NCBI RefSeq assembly: GCF_001412105.1
Contig: NZ_LKST01000003.1
Coordinates: 248,001 to 312,000, forward strand
Source: Corynebacterium oculi
GTDB taxonomy: Bacteria; Actinomycetota; Actinomycetes; Mycobacteriales; Mycobacteriaceae
Reading direction: 5' to 3'
Length of the DNA stretch: 64,000 nucleotides
A program made the position numbers and the translations under genes. Of the stretch, positions 41,280-50,905 are shown one piece after another (the stretch's first letter is position 1; each line of letters begins with the position of its first letter). A model generated the notes under the pieces. The model was not told the DNA's origin, ran no database searches, and saw only the letters and a program-made list of their open reading frames with translations.

Positions 41280-44200
41280 ATGGCCGATTTTCTCCTGCAT
41301 GGACTATGGGTGCAGAAGTCTGGACTGCACCTATGGATCGAGCAGGTGGAGGGACACCGCATCGTGGTGCCCGATCAGGTACCGGAGGGCACCTTCCCGC
41401 CGAGCGTGACCGCGATCCTTGAGCGCAGCAGCTTCCGGCACCGCCTGCGCGCCACCCTGCGCACCCCCAAGGGCCGCGAGGTGTCCCTGGTGATTCCCAC
41501 CTCCGCCTGCACCCCGGAGCAGGCGGTGCGGGTGCTCGCCAGCATGGCATTCCTCGACGCGGACAACCCCGCCGCCACCCGCGCCCAGCGCGAGTCCATC
41601 GCCCCCGACCTGCGCTGGCTCATTCGCATGTACACGGGCCTGCGGAGATTCGTGCAGGCGGGAAGGGTGACCCTCAAGCTCGCCTACGTGGACGATCAAT
41701 GGTGGCCGCAATGGCAGCTCTCCCGGGGGCTCGGGGAACGCGGGTGGATCGCGGAGATGATGGCCGCCGCCCCCGGCATCCTCAGCCTGAATAACCGCAA
41801 CCTAGACGAGGACATCACCGAGACCTTGCCGCACTGGATCGCCTCGGCGGAGTTGGCGGGGCTGCGCGATACCCCCCGCCCGCATCCCTGGCATGACTTT
41901 TCCACCGCGCTGCTGCACAACCAGCCGCTGCGTCGAGGCGGGGTGGGCCTGCTCAACCGGCTGCGGGAGTGGAAGGATTCCATCGCCGCCGTGGACCTCC
42001 ACCTGGTGCTCATCGTGGAGCAACCCCCCGGGGAGGAAAGCGATCACCTGGCGCCCGAGGACGCCGTGTGGCCCGTGCGGTTGCAGGTGCGCTCCGGGGT
42101 GGAAAGCCCCGTTCCCCTGCGGGAAAACCGCCTGGATCGGGGCAGCATCATGCAGCTGGATCAGATGCGGCAGCGCGCGCAGGAGATTTCCCCGCTCCTG
42201 GGCTCGCCGGTGCGAGAGGAACCGCCGAGCGGCCTATCGGCGCCCCCCGGTCCGGCGTCCTGCCCGCCCTATACCGGCGCGCTGAGCCGCGTGGAGAGCG
42301 CCGGGGATTGGGATGTGTACCTGCCCACCGCCCAGATCGTGCACTTCATCGCCCACGACGTCCCCCTGCTCAAGCGCGCCGGTTTCACCGTCATGCTGCC
42401 CAAGGCCTGGGCCGCCCACGAGACCAAGGCCACGCTGGTGACCTCGGAGGGGGAGGGGGCCACCCAGCGGCACATCGGCATGGACAAGGTGGTGGACTAT
42501 AATTGGAAGCTCTCCGTGGGGGATACGGAACTCACCGACGCGGAAATGGCGGAACTGGTGCGCTCCAAATCCGGCCTGATCCGGCTGCGCGGGGAATGGG
42601 TGATGGCGGATACCTCCTCGCTGTCCAAGATCACGGCCTACATGGAGGAACTGGCGCAGAACTCCCGCAAGCGCAGCAAGGCCCGCATGGAGGAGGCCGC
42701 CATGCGGGCCGAGCTGGCTCGGGCCAATAACGAGCCCGGCTGGGAGAACCTGGCGGCCGAGGCGGAACGCCTGCGCGAGGAGTTCCATAAGGAACAGGAA
42801 CACCAGGGGCAGGTTTCCGTGGCGGAACTGCGCCAGATCGCCCTGGAGGCGATGTCCGCAGATTCCTCAGGGGCCTCGGACCCGGTGGAGTTCACCGGCT
42901 CCACCTGGTGCTCCTCGCTGCTGGGAGGCACGGACACCCCCGCCCCGCAGCGGGTGGAGATACCGGAGGCGGTGCAGGCCGAGCTGCGTGAGTATCAGCG
43001 TCGCGGCGTGGACTGGCTGTACTGGATGTCCCGCAACGGCCTCGGGGCGGTCCTGGCCGACGATATGGGCCTGGGAAAAACCCTCCAGCTGCTGACCCTG
43101 CTGGCCGTGGAGCACGCGCGCGGCGAGAGCACCGGGCCGACGCTGGTGGTGGCCCCGACGTCGGTAGTGGGAAACTGGGCGCGGGAGGCCCGGCGCTTCG
43201 TGCCCCACCTGCGGGTGCTGGTGCATCACGGGAACGCCCGCCTGCGCGGCGAGCAGTTCCAGCGTCAGGTCTCCCGCACGGACCTGGTGATTAGCAGCTA
43301 TGGCGTGCTCAACCGGGATCACGCCCAGTGCGCCAAGGTGAACTGGGATCACGTGGTGCTGGATGAGGCCCAGCACATCAAGAACTCCACCACCCGCTCC
43401 TCCAAGGCGGTGCGCTCGCTTCCCGCGAGGCAGCGCATAGCGCTCACCGGCACCCCGGTTGAAAACAGGCTTTCGGAAATGCGCTCGATCCTGGACTTTG
43501 TCAACCCCGGCGTGCTGGGATCGGCGTCGTTTTTCCGCAACCACTTTGCCAAGGCCATCGAGCGGGAGCAAGACGAGCAGATGACGGAGCGGCTGCGGCT
43601 GCTCACCGCCCCCTTCATCATGCGCAGGCTCAAAACCGATCCGAGCATTATTGATGACCTCCCGGAGAAATCCGAGCAGGTGCGCACCGTGAACATGACC
43701 CCGGAGCAGGCGGCCCTCTACACCGCCTACGTGGAGGACATGAAGCGCAGGCTTGAGGAGGTGGAGGGGATCGCGCGCCGGGGCTTGGTGCTGGCCTCCC
43801 TGACCAGGATCAAGCAGATATGCAATCACCCCGCGCACTTTTTGGGTGACGGCTCCGGGGTGACGCTGCGCGGGGCGCACCGCTCCGGCAAGGTGGCGGA
43901 ACTGGTGGAACTTCTGGATCACAGCCTCGCGGCGGGCCACCGCGTGCTCATCTTCACCCAGTACCGCGCCTTCGGGGAGATCTTACAGCCCTATCTCTCC
44001 GAGCGGCTGGGCGAGCAGATCGACTTCCTCCACGGCGGTATCTCCCAGGGTGCGCGCGACCGCATGGTGGAGCGCTTTCAGGACCCACAGGGCCCGCCCA
44101 CCATGCTCCTTTCCCTCAAGGCGGGCGGCACGGGGCTTAACCTCACGGCGGCTTCCGTCGTAGTGCACATGGATCGCTGGTGGAACCCGGCGGTGGAGAA

Positions 44201-44423
44201 CCAGGCCACGGATAGGGCGTTCCGCATTGGGCAGAACAAGAACGTGCAGGTGTACAAGATGATCACGGCGGGCACGCTGGAGGAGTCCATCCAGGATATT
44301 CTCGACGGCAAAACCCACCTGGCCGGGGCCGTGGTGGGCGAGGGGGAGGGATGGATCACCGAGCTTTCCCCGGAGGATTTGGCGCACCTGATGAGCTATC
44401 GTGGACGGGAAGCATCGCAGTAG
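41280..44423 (+). CDS. SNF2-family DNA helicase/translocase
   Basis: A 1047-residue protein with an SNF2-associated N-terminal half and a C-terminal SF2 motor. Motif I 'LADDMGLGKTLQ', motif II 'VVLDEAQHIKN', motif III 'ALTGTPVENR' and motif VI 'TDRAFRIGQ' are all present. SWI2/SNF2 translocases of this type (HelZ in mycobacteria) act in DNA repair or transcription-conflict clearance. ATG 41280 has TAGGTT ending seven bases upstream (leaderless). It heads a four-gene run with a SWIM protein and SbcD/SbcC-like proteins; the SWIM gene follows by 25 bases. Confidence 0.9.
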   Translation: MADFLLHGLWVQKSGLHLWIEQVEGHRIVVPDQVPEGTFPPSVTAILERSSFRHRLRATLRTPKGREVSLVIPTSACTPEQAVRVLASMAFLDADNPAATRAQRESIAPDLRWLIRMYTGLRRFVQAGRVTLKLAYVDDQWWPQWQLSRGLGERGWIAEMMAAAPGILSLNNRNLDEDITETLPHWIASAELAGLRDTPRPHPWHDFSTALLHNQPLRRGGVGLLNRLREWKDSIAAVDLHLVLIVEQPPGEESDHLAPEDAVWPVRLQVRSGVESPVPLRENRLDRGSIMQLDQMRQRAQEISPLLGSPVREEPPSGLSAPPGPASCPPYTGALSRVESAGDWDVYLPTAQIVHFIAHDVPLLKRAGFTVMLPKAWAAHETKATLVTSEGEGATQRHIGMDKVVDYNWKLSVGDTELTDAEMAELVRSKSGLIRLRGEWVMADTSSLSKITAYMEELAQNSRKRSKARMEEAAMRAELARANNEPGWENLAAEAERLREEFHKEQEHQGQVSVAELRQIALEAMSADSSGASDPVEFTGSTWCSSLLGGTDTPAPQRVEIPEAVQAELREYQRRGVDWLYWMSRNGLGAVLADDMGLGKTLQLLTLLAVEHARGESTGPTLVVAPTSVVGNWAREARRFVPHLRVLVHHGNARLRGEQFQRQVSRTDLVISSYGVLNRDHAQCAKVNWDHVVLDEAQHIKNSTTRSSKAVRSLPARQRIALTGTPVENRLSEMRSILDFVNPGVLGSASFFRNHFAKAIEREQDEQMTERLRLLTAPFIMRRLKTDPSIIDDLPEKSEQVRTVNMTPEQAALYTAYVEDMKRRLEEVEGIARRGLVLASLTRIKQICNHPAHFLGDGSGVTLRGAHRSGKVAELVELLDHSLAAGHRVLIFTQYRAFGEILQPYLSERLGEQIDFLHGGISQGARDRMVERFQDPQGPPTMLLSLKAGGTGLNLTAASVVVHMDRWWNPAVENQATDRAFRIGQNKNVQVYKMITAGTLEESIQDILDGKTHLAGAVVGEGEGWITELSPEDLAHLMSYRGREASQ

Positions 44424-44448
44424 CATCGCAGGAAAGGGGGTACGCGCC

Positions 44449-45264
44449 GTGTCCGATTCCACTCGGCCCATCCGGCCTCGACAGGACAACGTCATCTACG
44501 CGAACTTCGGCGCGCGCTCCTCGAAGCGTCGCCCCGAGGCGTCCCGCACCAATTCCGAGGTGCGTCGGCACCCCGCCTACCCGGCCGCCGCGCAGTGGCT
44601 TATCGACGCCCTGGCCCCCGCCGATCCCGACCGCTATCGGCGGGGACGGGACTACGCTCGCACCGGGCACGTGCTGTCCTTCGAACTGGAGCACGGCAGG
44701 ATCACCGCGCAGGTGGCGGGCAGCCATAACGAACCCTTTGCCGTGGTGATCGCCCTGCCCCGGCGCGGCCCGGATGACCTCACGGGTGTTCCCCGGGCGC
44801 TGGCCGCCACCAGCGGCAGCCTGGAACGCGCGCGGCGAGGCGATCTCGATCCCGAGGTGCTCGACTCCCTGGTGGGCGAGGGGGTGACGTTTCGCTGCGA
44901 TTGTCCGGATCGCAGCCCCATCTGCAAGCACGCGGTGGCGGTGGCGGAGGTGGTGGCGCAGCGCATAGCCGAGCGCCCCTCTAAGCTCTTTGAGCTTCGC
45001 GGCCTCAGCATGGAATCCGTGGAGCGGCAGATGGTAGAGCAGGCCCGGCGGGTGGGGGAGGAATCCGCCCAGGCCACCGATGACCGCTTCTGGCAGGGCG
45101 CGGCCCTGCCCGCGCTGCCCGATCCGGCCGTGGCCCCCGCGCTGGAGGACTCGGATCTTGACCTCCTGCACAAGGCCATGCGCACGGTGTCCTACACCGC
45201 AGTGGAGCAATTGCGCGCCGTGGCCGATATAGAGGATATGTACGATTTCTTGGTGCAACAATAA
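44449..45264 (+). CDS. SWIM zinc-finger protein
   Basis: A 271-residue protein with a SWIM zinc finger 'FRCDCPDRSPICKHAVAV' (CxCx7CxH) in the middle. SWIM fingers bind DNA or protein, and the SNF2/SWIM gene pair is conserved in Actinobacteria. An N-terminal basic region precedes. The GTG 44449 follows AAGGGGG by eight bases; an earlier in-frame GTG at 44401 would overlap the SNF2 gene. It probably works with the SNF2 protein. Confidence 0.85.
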   Translation: MSDSTRPIRPRQDNVIYANFGARSSKRRPEASRTNSEVRRHPAYPAAAQWLIDALAPADPDRYRRGRDYARTGHVLSFELEHGRITAQVAGSHNEPFAVVIALPRRGPDDLTGVPRALAATSGSLERARRGDLDPEVLDSLVGEGVTFRCDCPDRSPICKHAVAVAEVVAQRIAERPSKLFELRGLSMESVERQMVEQARRVGEESAQATDDRFWQGAALPALPDPAVAPALEDSDLDLLHKAMRTVSYTAVEQLRAVADIEDMYDFLVQQ

Positions 45265-45273
45265 GGGGGAGAC

Positions 45274-46419
45274 ATGGCCGTTACCACGTTTATTCATACG
45301 TCCGATCTGCAATGGGGGATGACGCGCTGGTTCCTCGACGAGGACGCCCAGGCCCGGTTCGACGCCGCGCGCCTGGACGCGGTGCGCAGGATCGGGGAGA
45401 TTGCCCGCGAGCGGGGAGCGGATTTTGTGGTGATGGCGGGCGATGTTTTTGATAAAAATAGTCTCTCCCGCCGCACCCAGGGCCGCGCCCTGGACGCGCT
45501 GGCCAGCATGGGGGTGCCGGTGCTGCTGCTCCCGGGCAATCACGATCCCCTGGTGGCGGACTCGCCCTTTTATGCCGCCGCCGATATTCCGGGGGTGACC
45601 ATTCTGCGGGATCACCAACCAGTGCGGGTGGGCGAGGGCGTGGAGGTGGTGGGCGCACCGCTGAAGGCCAAGTACGCGAGCACCGATTTGGTAGCCCAGG
45701 CCCTGGCGGGGCTGGAGCCTACCCAGGAGGTGCGGGTGGCGGTGGGACACGGCCAGGCGGAGGGCCGCACGGGAGAGGCCGACCCCGCCCTGATCGACCT
45801 GGCCAAGGCGGAACGCGCCCTGGAGGCCGGGGTGATTGACTACCTGGCCCTGGGGGATACCCATTCCACGCAGCAGGTGGGCCGCAGCGGCCGGGTGTGG
45901 TTCTCCGGGGCCCCGGAAACCACGGACTTTCACGATCACTACCAGTGGAAAAGCGGCGGCGAGGTGGACTCCGGCAACGTCCTGTGCGTGAGCATAGAAA
46001 AAACCTCCGCCACCAATGCGCGGGTGGAGGTGGAAAAGATCGCCGTGGGAACTTGGCTCTTTGAGGCCCTGGACGCGGAGGTGAATACGGCCGAGGAGGT
46101 GGCGGACTTTCTCGCCGCGCTGGAGGCTTACCCGCACAAGGAGCGCACGGTGGTGAAATATTCCCTACGGGGCACGCTTGGGCTAGCGGATATGCGCACC
46201 CTGGAGGCCGGGATCGAGAGGCTAGAGCCGGTGTTCGCGGCGCTCTATGAACGCCGCCGCCTCATGGACTTGCACCTTGCCCCCAGCCCGGAGGAGATCG
46301 CGGAAACGGATATGCGGGGTTACGCGGCGGAGGCCCTCCAGGAACTAGTGGCCAATGATGAGACGGACGCGGTGAACCTCCTGCTGCGGTTGAGCGCGCG
46401 AGTGGAGGAGCGAGCATGA
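45274..46419 (+). CDS. SbcD/Mre11-like metallophosphoesterase
   Basis: A 381-residue calcineurin-like phosphoesterase of the DNA repair exonuclease group. Metal-ligand blocks: 'HTSDLQWG' (the usual second His is Gln), 'AGDVFD', 'LLPGNHDPL', 'VGHGQ' and 'ALGDTH'. The C-terminal part is a capping domain. It overlaps the downstream SbcC-like ATPase by four bases (ATGA), the arrangement of nuclease-ATPase pairs. The Gln substitution may be a subfamily trait (I recall it in the M. tuberculosis homologue). Nuclease activity is plausible. Confidence 0.85.
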   Translation: MAVTTFIHTSDLQWGMTRWFLDEDAQARFDAARLDAVRRIGEIARERGADFVVMAGDVFDKNSLSRRTQGRALDALASMGVPVLLLPGNHDPLVADSPFYAAADIPGVTILRDHQPVRVGEGVEVVGAPLKAKYASTDLVAQALAGLEPTQEVRVAVGHGQAEGRTGEADPALIDLAKAERALEAGVIDYLALGDTHSTQQVGRSGRVWFSGAPETTDFHDHYQWKSGGEVDSGNVLCVSIEKTSATNARVEVEKIAVGTWLFEALDAEVNTAEEVADFLAALEAYPHKERTVVKYSLRGTLGLADMRTLEAGIERLEPVFAALYERRRLMDLHLAPSPEEIAETDMRGYAAEALQELVANDETDAVNLLLRLSARVEERA

Positions 46420-48983
46420 AAATCCGCAGCCTTGTGGTGGACAACTTCCGGGGGGTTCCACACCTGGAGCTTAGCGACGTCCCCGAGCGGGGGGTGGTGC
46501 TGATCGCCGGGGATAACGAACAGGGCAAGTCCACTCTCATGGAGGCGGTGGGTGCGGTGCTCCGGGAGCGGCATTCCGCCAAGAACAAGAAGGTCAAGAC
46601 GTGGCAGCCGGTGGGCACGGACGAGGCCCCGCAGGTGAGCCTGACGGCCACGGTGGGCCCCTACGAGGTGGAGATCACCAAGAGGTGGCTGCGCAGGCCC
46701 ATGTGCACCCTGCGCCTGAGCGGCGCGGACACGGAGAATCTCAGCGGGCGAGAGGCCGATGACCGCCTGGAACGGCTGCTGGCGGAGCACACCGATGAGC
46801 ACCTGCTTAACGCCTTATTCCTGGAACAAGGGCAGGCGGTGGCCCTCGCCCAGGCGGCCGGTATTCCCTCCCTGACCAGGGTGCTCGATGAGCACACGGG
46901 TAACGAGGCCCAGGATTCCCAGGCGGATTCCGCGCTGCTGGCGGCGGTGGCACAGGAATATCAGCGCTATTACACCGAGGGGGGAAAACCACGCGGGGAG
47001 TTGCGTGCGGCACAGCAGGAGGACACCCAAGCGCGGGAGAACCTGGCCCAGGTGCGCGAGGAGATGGAGAACCTGGCCGCGCAGGTGGATAAGGTGGAGA
47101 GCCTGCGCCGCCGCGAGGCCGAGGCGCGGCGGGATCTTCCCGAGGCCGAGGAGGCCGCCGCCACAGCGCAGGCCCGGCACCAGGCGGCCGCCAAGGCCAC
47201 CGAGGAGAGCGCGCGGGCGCAACAGGAACTGCGGGATGCCACCGTGCTCTGGGAGTCCGCCGAGGCACGGCGCGCGGAGCGCCGTGGTCTGAGGAAGCAG
47301 TGCGAGGAGTCCGCTGCCGCGCTGCATGACCTGGAGGCGGAATACGAGGAGGCGCGACGGGCAGCGCGGCGGGATCGCGCGGCGCTGACTGAGGCCGTGG
47401 CCGCCCGAGAAACCAGCCGAAAGGCCCTGGCCGAGGCGAAGAAGAAGCACGCGATAGCCAAGAAAGCCCTCCGGGTGGCGAGTGCTCGCCAACGCTTGAG
47501 CGAGGCGGAGGAACTGCTGGCGAGGGTGGCGGAGTTTGATGAGCGCCTAGCCGGATTGGACAGCCGCACCGTGACCAAGGCGCAGCTTGCTGAGGCAGAG
47601 AATGCCTATAGCGAGGTGCGCGTGGCGCAGGCGGTGCGCAGTCGCACCACCGCGCGGCTGCTCTTGAGCGGCCCGCAGGACACCACGGTGCTCCTCGATG
47701 AGACCCCCACCCCGTTACCGCAGGAGGTGGAACTACACGAGGGTACCCGCGTGCAGATCGGGGAGGTCACCGCCGTGTACTCCCAGGGCGAGGGGCAGAG
47801 GGAGGACCCAGTGCCCGCCGCCGAAGAGGCCCTGGCCGAGATCCTGGCGGCGCTGGAGTGCGCCTCCCTCGATGAGGCACGCGCCGCTGCGGAGGCCACC
47901 GAGCAACGTGCCCTGGTGCACAAAGAGCGCGAGGCGGCGCTGCAAGGGCACCGGCCGGAAGAGGTGCGCGCGGAATACGAGGACCTGCGCGCCCGGGTGG
48001 CGGATGACGCGGATATTCCCACCCCGGCGCAGGCCGAGGAGGCGGAGGAAGAGGCCTCCCGCGAGGTAGAAGAGTGCGAGGAGGCCGATCACCTCGCGGC
48101 GCAGACCGTGGAGGACTTAAGGGAAAGCCCCACCGTGGCGGGCCTGGCTCGGGCGGAGACGGGCAAGGAATTGGCCGCTCAGCGCCACGCAGACCTAAAG
48201 GCCCAGCTGGAGCAGGCGGACAAGGAGAATCCCGAGGAAAACCTGAAAGCCGCCGAGCAGGAGGCGGCCGCGCGCCGGGACTCCGTACAGGTGGCCTATG
48301 AGCGGGCGAAAAGGGCAGAGGAGGGCACCGATCCCGAACAAAGCGAGCGGCTCTGGCGGGGAGCCGAGGCGCGGTGCGAGAGCCTGCGCGAGGAGATGTC
48401 CCGCACCACCCGGGAACTCGACCGCCTGAGCAGCCACATCGAGGCCGCCAATGGTGCGGGCGAGCGCCTGGTGCAGGCGGAGGCCCAAGCGGAGGCAGGG
48501 GGGCGTCGATTAGCGGCGGTGCAACGCCGCGCACATGCCGTGGAGACGGTGCGGGAGGTGTTGCTGCGCCACCGCGATGCCGCGCGTTCCCGCTATGCAG
48601 GGCCGTTTGCCCGGCAACTCACAGCCTTGGGGCGCACGGTGTTTGGGCGCGATGTGGAGTTCCGGCTCACCGAGCATCTCGGCGTGGGGGAGCGCGTCCT
48701 GGGCGGGCTGAATATCGCGGTAGACGATCTCTCCGGGGGAGCGCAGGAACAGGTGGCGCTGGTGACCCGCTTTGCCATCGCGGAGCTGGTGGGCGACGCC
48801 ATGCCGGTGTTTATCGACGACGCCCTGGGCAGCACCGATCCCGAGCGCCTGGCTCTCATGGCCGCGCTGCTGAGCCAGGTGGGGGAAACCCACCAGGTGT
48901 TCGTGCTCACCTGCGTGCCGCAGCGCTACGCGCAGGTGGTCAAACAGCGCGACTATCGGATCGAGGACCTTAAGAGTTCTTGA
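46416..48983 (+). CDS. SbcC/Rad50-like ATPase without zinc hook
   Basis: An 855-residue SMC-like ATPase. Walker A 'AGDNEQGKST' (about residues 31-40); long Ala/Glu/Arg coiled coils from 170 to 700; signature 'LSGGAQEQVAL' and Walker B 'PVFIDDALGSTDPERL' at the C-terminus. Walker B ends DD rather than DE. No CxxC zinc hook is visible at the coiled-coil apex; the middle instead holds a small globular insert with 'LLLSGPQDTTVLLDET'. It forms a unit with the upstream phosphoesterase. The 3' end overlaps the convergent yceI by 14 bases. Confidence 0.85.
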   Translation: MKIRSLVVDNFRGVPHLELSDVPERGVVLIAGDNEQGKSTLMEAVGAVLRERHSAKNKKVKTWQPVGTDEAPQVSLTATVGPYEVEITKRWLRRPMCTLRLSGADTENLSGREADDRLERLLAEHTDEHLLNALFLEQGQAVALAQAAGIPSLTRVLDEHTGNEAQDSQADSALLAAVAQEYQRYYTEGGKPRGELRAAQQEDTQARENLAQVREEMENLAAQVDKVESLRRREAEARRDLPEAEEAAATAQARHQAAAKATEESARAQQELRDATVLWESAEARRAERRGLRKQCEESAAALHDLEAEYEEARRAARRDRAALTEAVAARETSRKALAEAKKKHAIAKKALRVASARQRLSEAEELLARVAEFDERLAGLDSRTVTKAQLAEAENAYSEVRVAQAVRSRTTARLLLSGPQDTTVLLDETPTPLPQEVELHEGTRVQIGEVTAVYSQGEGQREDPVPAAEEALAEILAALECASLDEARAAAEATEQRALVHKEREAALQGHRPEEVRAEYEDLRARVADDADIPTPAQAEEAEEEASREVEECEEADHLAAQTVEDLRESPTVAGLARAETGKELAAQRHADLKAQLEQADKENPEENLKAAEQEAAARRDSVQVAYERAKRAEEGTDPEQSERLWRGAEARCESLREEMSRTTRELDRLSSHIEAANGAGERLVQAEAQAEAGGRRLAAVQRRAHAVETVREVLLRHRDAARSRYAGPFARQLTALGRTVFGRDVEFRLTEHLGVGERVLGGLNIAVDDLSGGAQEQVALVTRFAIAELVGDAMPVFIDDALGSTDPERLALMAALLSQVGETHQVFVLTCVPQRYAQVVKQRDYRIEDLKSS

Positions 48984-49509
48984 CGGCGGAGCCCTCAATC
49001 TCGATGGTGATTTCCTCGGAGAGCATGAGCCCGCCGGCCTTCATGGGCATCTGGAAGTCGATGCCGTAATCCTTGCGGTTAATGGTGGTGGTGGCGCTAA
49101 AGCCCAGCCGGGTGCTGCCCATCGGGTCTTCCGCCTGGCCGAATACCTCCACGTCCAAGGTCACGGGCTTGGTGGTGCCCTTGATGGTGAGGTCGCCGGT
49201 GACGGTGCCGGAGGTCTCGCTCTCGATGGCAAAGGAGGTGGCGCTAAACGTCATGTCCGGGAAGGACTCTGCGTCGAAGAAGTCACCGCCCTTGACGTGC
49301 GCATCGCGGTCAGCGTTGCCGGTGTCGATGGAATCGACCTGGATGCGGGCGGTGGCGGAGGAGCGGGATTGTTCCTCGGCGTCCACGGAGATATTCGCCT
49401 CGAAAGAGCGGAAGAATCCGCGCACCTTGGAAATCATGGCGTGGCGAACCACAAAGCCGATGGTGCTGTGGGTGGCGTCGAGGGTGTAGGAGCCGTTGAG
49501 GTTGGACAT
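48970..49509 (-). CDS. YceI-family lipid-binding-like protein
   Basis: A 179-residue YceI domain protein: a lipocalin-like barrel that binds long isoprenoid or amphiphilic ligands. Blocks: 'YTLDATHSTIGFVVRHAMIS' and 'INRKDYGIDF'. Unlike many YceI proteins there is no signal peptide, so it is likely cytoplasmic. It is transcribed from a strong promoter with a palindrome between the boxes, facing a MarR gene. The MarR may repress it. Confidence 0.9.
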   Translation of the reverse strand: MSNLNGSYTLDATHSTIGFVVRHAMISKVRGFFRSFEANISVDAEEQSRSSATARIQVDSIDTGNADRDAHVKGGDFFDAESFPDMTFSATSFAIESETSGTVTGDLTIKGTTKPVTLDVEVFGQAEDPMGSTRLGFSATTTINRKDYGIDFQMPMKAGGLMLSEEITIEIEGSAVKNS

Positions 49510-49573
49510 GGTTGTTTTCCTTTCTGCCGGGTACTCGCTGTGCGCGGTACCGATTCTTGGTGGTATGAGAGCC

Positions 49574-49601
49574 ATCATAACCACATATATTGATGTGTCA
49601 A
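49574..49601 (-). promoter_or_regulatory. yceI promoter with MarR-type operator
   Basis: On the minus strand, TTGACA (49596-49601), 16-base spacer, TATGAT (49574-49579). The perfect inverted repeat CACAT-N6-ATGTG (49582-49597) covers the -35 edge and most of the spacer. Its position between divergent yceI and marR genes marks it as a probable MarR operator. Confidence 0.65.
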
Positions 49602-49711
49602 CTTTTTGGCGATGGGTGTTCCTCGGCCGCCTCTCGCGCGCGCCGAGCGGAGTTGTATGGCCTGGGCAACACGTTTTTTCCGGGGGCGAGCCCCTGACTA
49701 TGGTGAGGTTC

Positions 49712-50242
49712 ATGGCAATTGCACCGCGGTGGCTCACGGAGGAAGAACAAGCGCTGTGGCGGCTCCTCCTGGCCGTCATGAGGAAGATTGATCGCGTTCT
49801 TGATGAGACGCTTCAGGTGGGGCAGGATCTCTCCAGTTCGGAGTTTGCCGTGCTCGCCACCCTCTCCGAGGCGGAAGGGGAACGCATGCGGCTGCGGGAT
49901 CTATGTCACTCCCTCGACTGGGATCGCAGTCGGGCCTCGCACCTAGTCACCCGCATGGTCAAGCGCAACCTGGTGGACAAGGGGCGCAGCGAGGGAGACG
50001 CCAGGGGGGTGGAGGTCTCCCTCACGGACGAGGGGATGGCACGCCTGCACCGTGCGGCCCCGGAACACGTGGAAAGCGTGCGCCGGTTGATCTTTGATCA
50101 CCTCACCGAGGGGCAGGCAGAGCGCCTGGGGGAGTTCCTTCGAGGAGTGCTGGCGGTCAATAACGTCCCCGGCGCGCCCGGTTTTACCGGCACGCTGTGC
50201 GCGGACGTGGAAAGAGGCGATGCAAAAAAGAATGAGGGATAG
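49712..50242 (+). CDS. MarR-family transcriptional regulator
   Basis: A 176-residue winged-helix regulator. 'SSSEFAVLATLSEAEGERMR' leads into the recognition helix 'LDWDRSRASHLVTRMVKR', and 'GDARGVEVSLTDEG' is the wing. MarR proteins bind as dimers to inverted repeats and are released by ligands or oxidants; only one non-contacting Cys is near the start of helix 4. ATG 49712 follows GGTGAGG; ATG 49700 is in frame. Probable target: the palindrome in the divergent yceI promoter, and perhaps its own gene. Confidence 0.85.
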   Translation: MAIAPRWLTEEEQALWRLLLAVMRKIDRVLDETLQVGQDLSSSEFAVLATLSEAEGERMRLRDLCHSLDWDRSRASHLVTRMVKRNLVDKGRSEGDARGVEVSLTDEGMARLHRAAPEHVESVRRLIFDHLTEGQAERLGEFLRGVLAVNNVPGAPGFTGTLCADVERGDAKKNEG

Positions 50243-50439
50243 CGGGGGTACTTTCCCTGCGGAAAATCCGCCCACATGGCGCGCGCAGTAGAAAAATAAA
50301 ATCATAGATTCATGCGCGATCTCACCGGGTGTTTCAACCCCTGGCGAAGCCGCCACCACGCCTGAGCCGCACCCAATTCCCCGGCGGCACACCACCCGAA
50401 CATGCGGCGGGCCATGTCCGGCGCTCGCTCGCTGGGCCT

Positions 50440-50862
50440 TTAACGGGAGGCCTGCCCGCCCCGGGGATCGAGCAGGCCGGAGTCGGCCGGGGCGTGGGCG
50501 GGATCGTGGCCGTATTCCACCCGGGCGTTGTGCTTATCGACGAACACGATGCTTGGGCTATACCCGGCCAGTTCCTCCTCGGAGTACATCGCGTAGCCGA
50601 TGATGATAACGAGGTCACCCGGCGAGATAAGGCGTGCGGCGGCACCGTTGATGCCGATGATGCCGCTGCCGCGCTGACCGGCAATGGCGTAGGTGGTCAG
50701 CCGGTGACCGTTATCAATGTCCACGATGTCCACCTGCTCGCCTTCCAGGAGACCGGCCTGGTCCATGAGATCCTGGTCGATGGTGCAGGAACCCACGTAG
50801 TGCAGATCCGCGTGGGTGACCGTGGCGCGATGAATCTTTGATTTCAACATGGTGCGCAACAC
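50440..50862 (-). CDS. panD: Aspartate 1-decarboxylase precursor PanD
   Basis: A 140-residue pyruvoyl-dependent enzyme that makes beta-alanine from aspartate for pantothenate and CoA. The self-cleavage Gly24-Ser25 bond is seen in 'YVGSCTI' when translation begins at GTG 50862 ('[15 protein letters not shown]'), which is why that start is preferred over ATG 50848. '[19 protein letters not shown]' is the conserved C-terminal active-site block. The C-terminal 20 residues are variable. A 197-base stretch between it and the convergent marR (50243-50439) shows no feature I can name. Confidence 0.92.
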   Translation of the reverse strand: MLRTMLKSKIHRATVTHADLHYVGSCTIDQDLMDQAGLLEGEQVDIVDIDNGHRLTTYAIAGQRGSGIIGINGAAARLISPGDLVIIIGYAMYSEEELAGYSPSIVFVDKHNARVEYGHDPAHAPADSGLLDPRGGQASR

Positions 50863-50905
50863 GCTTGCTAACCCTACCGTGGTTGCTGTGCGTGGTGGGA
50901 AGCGA

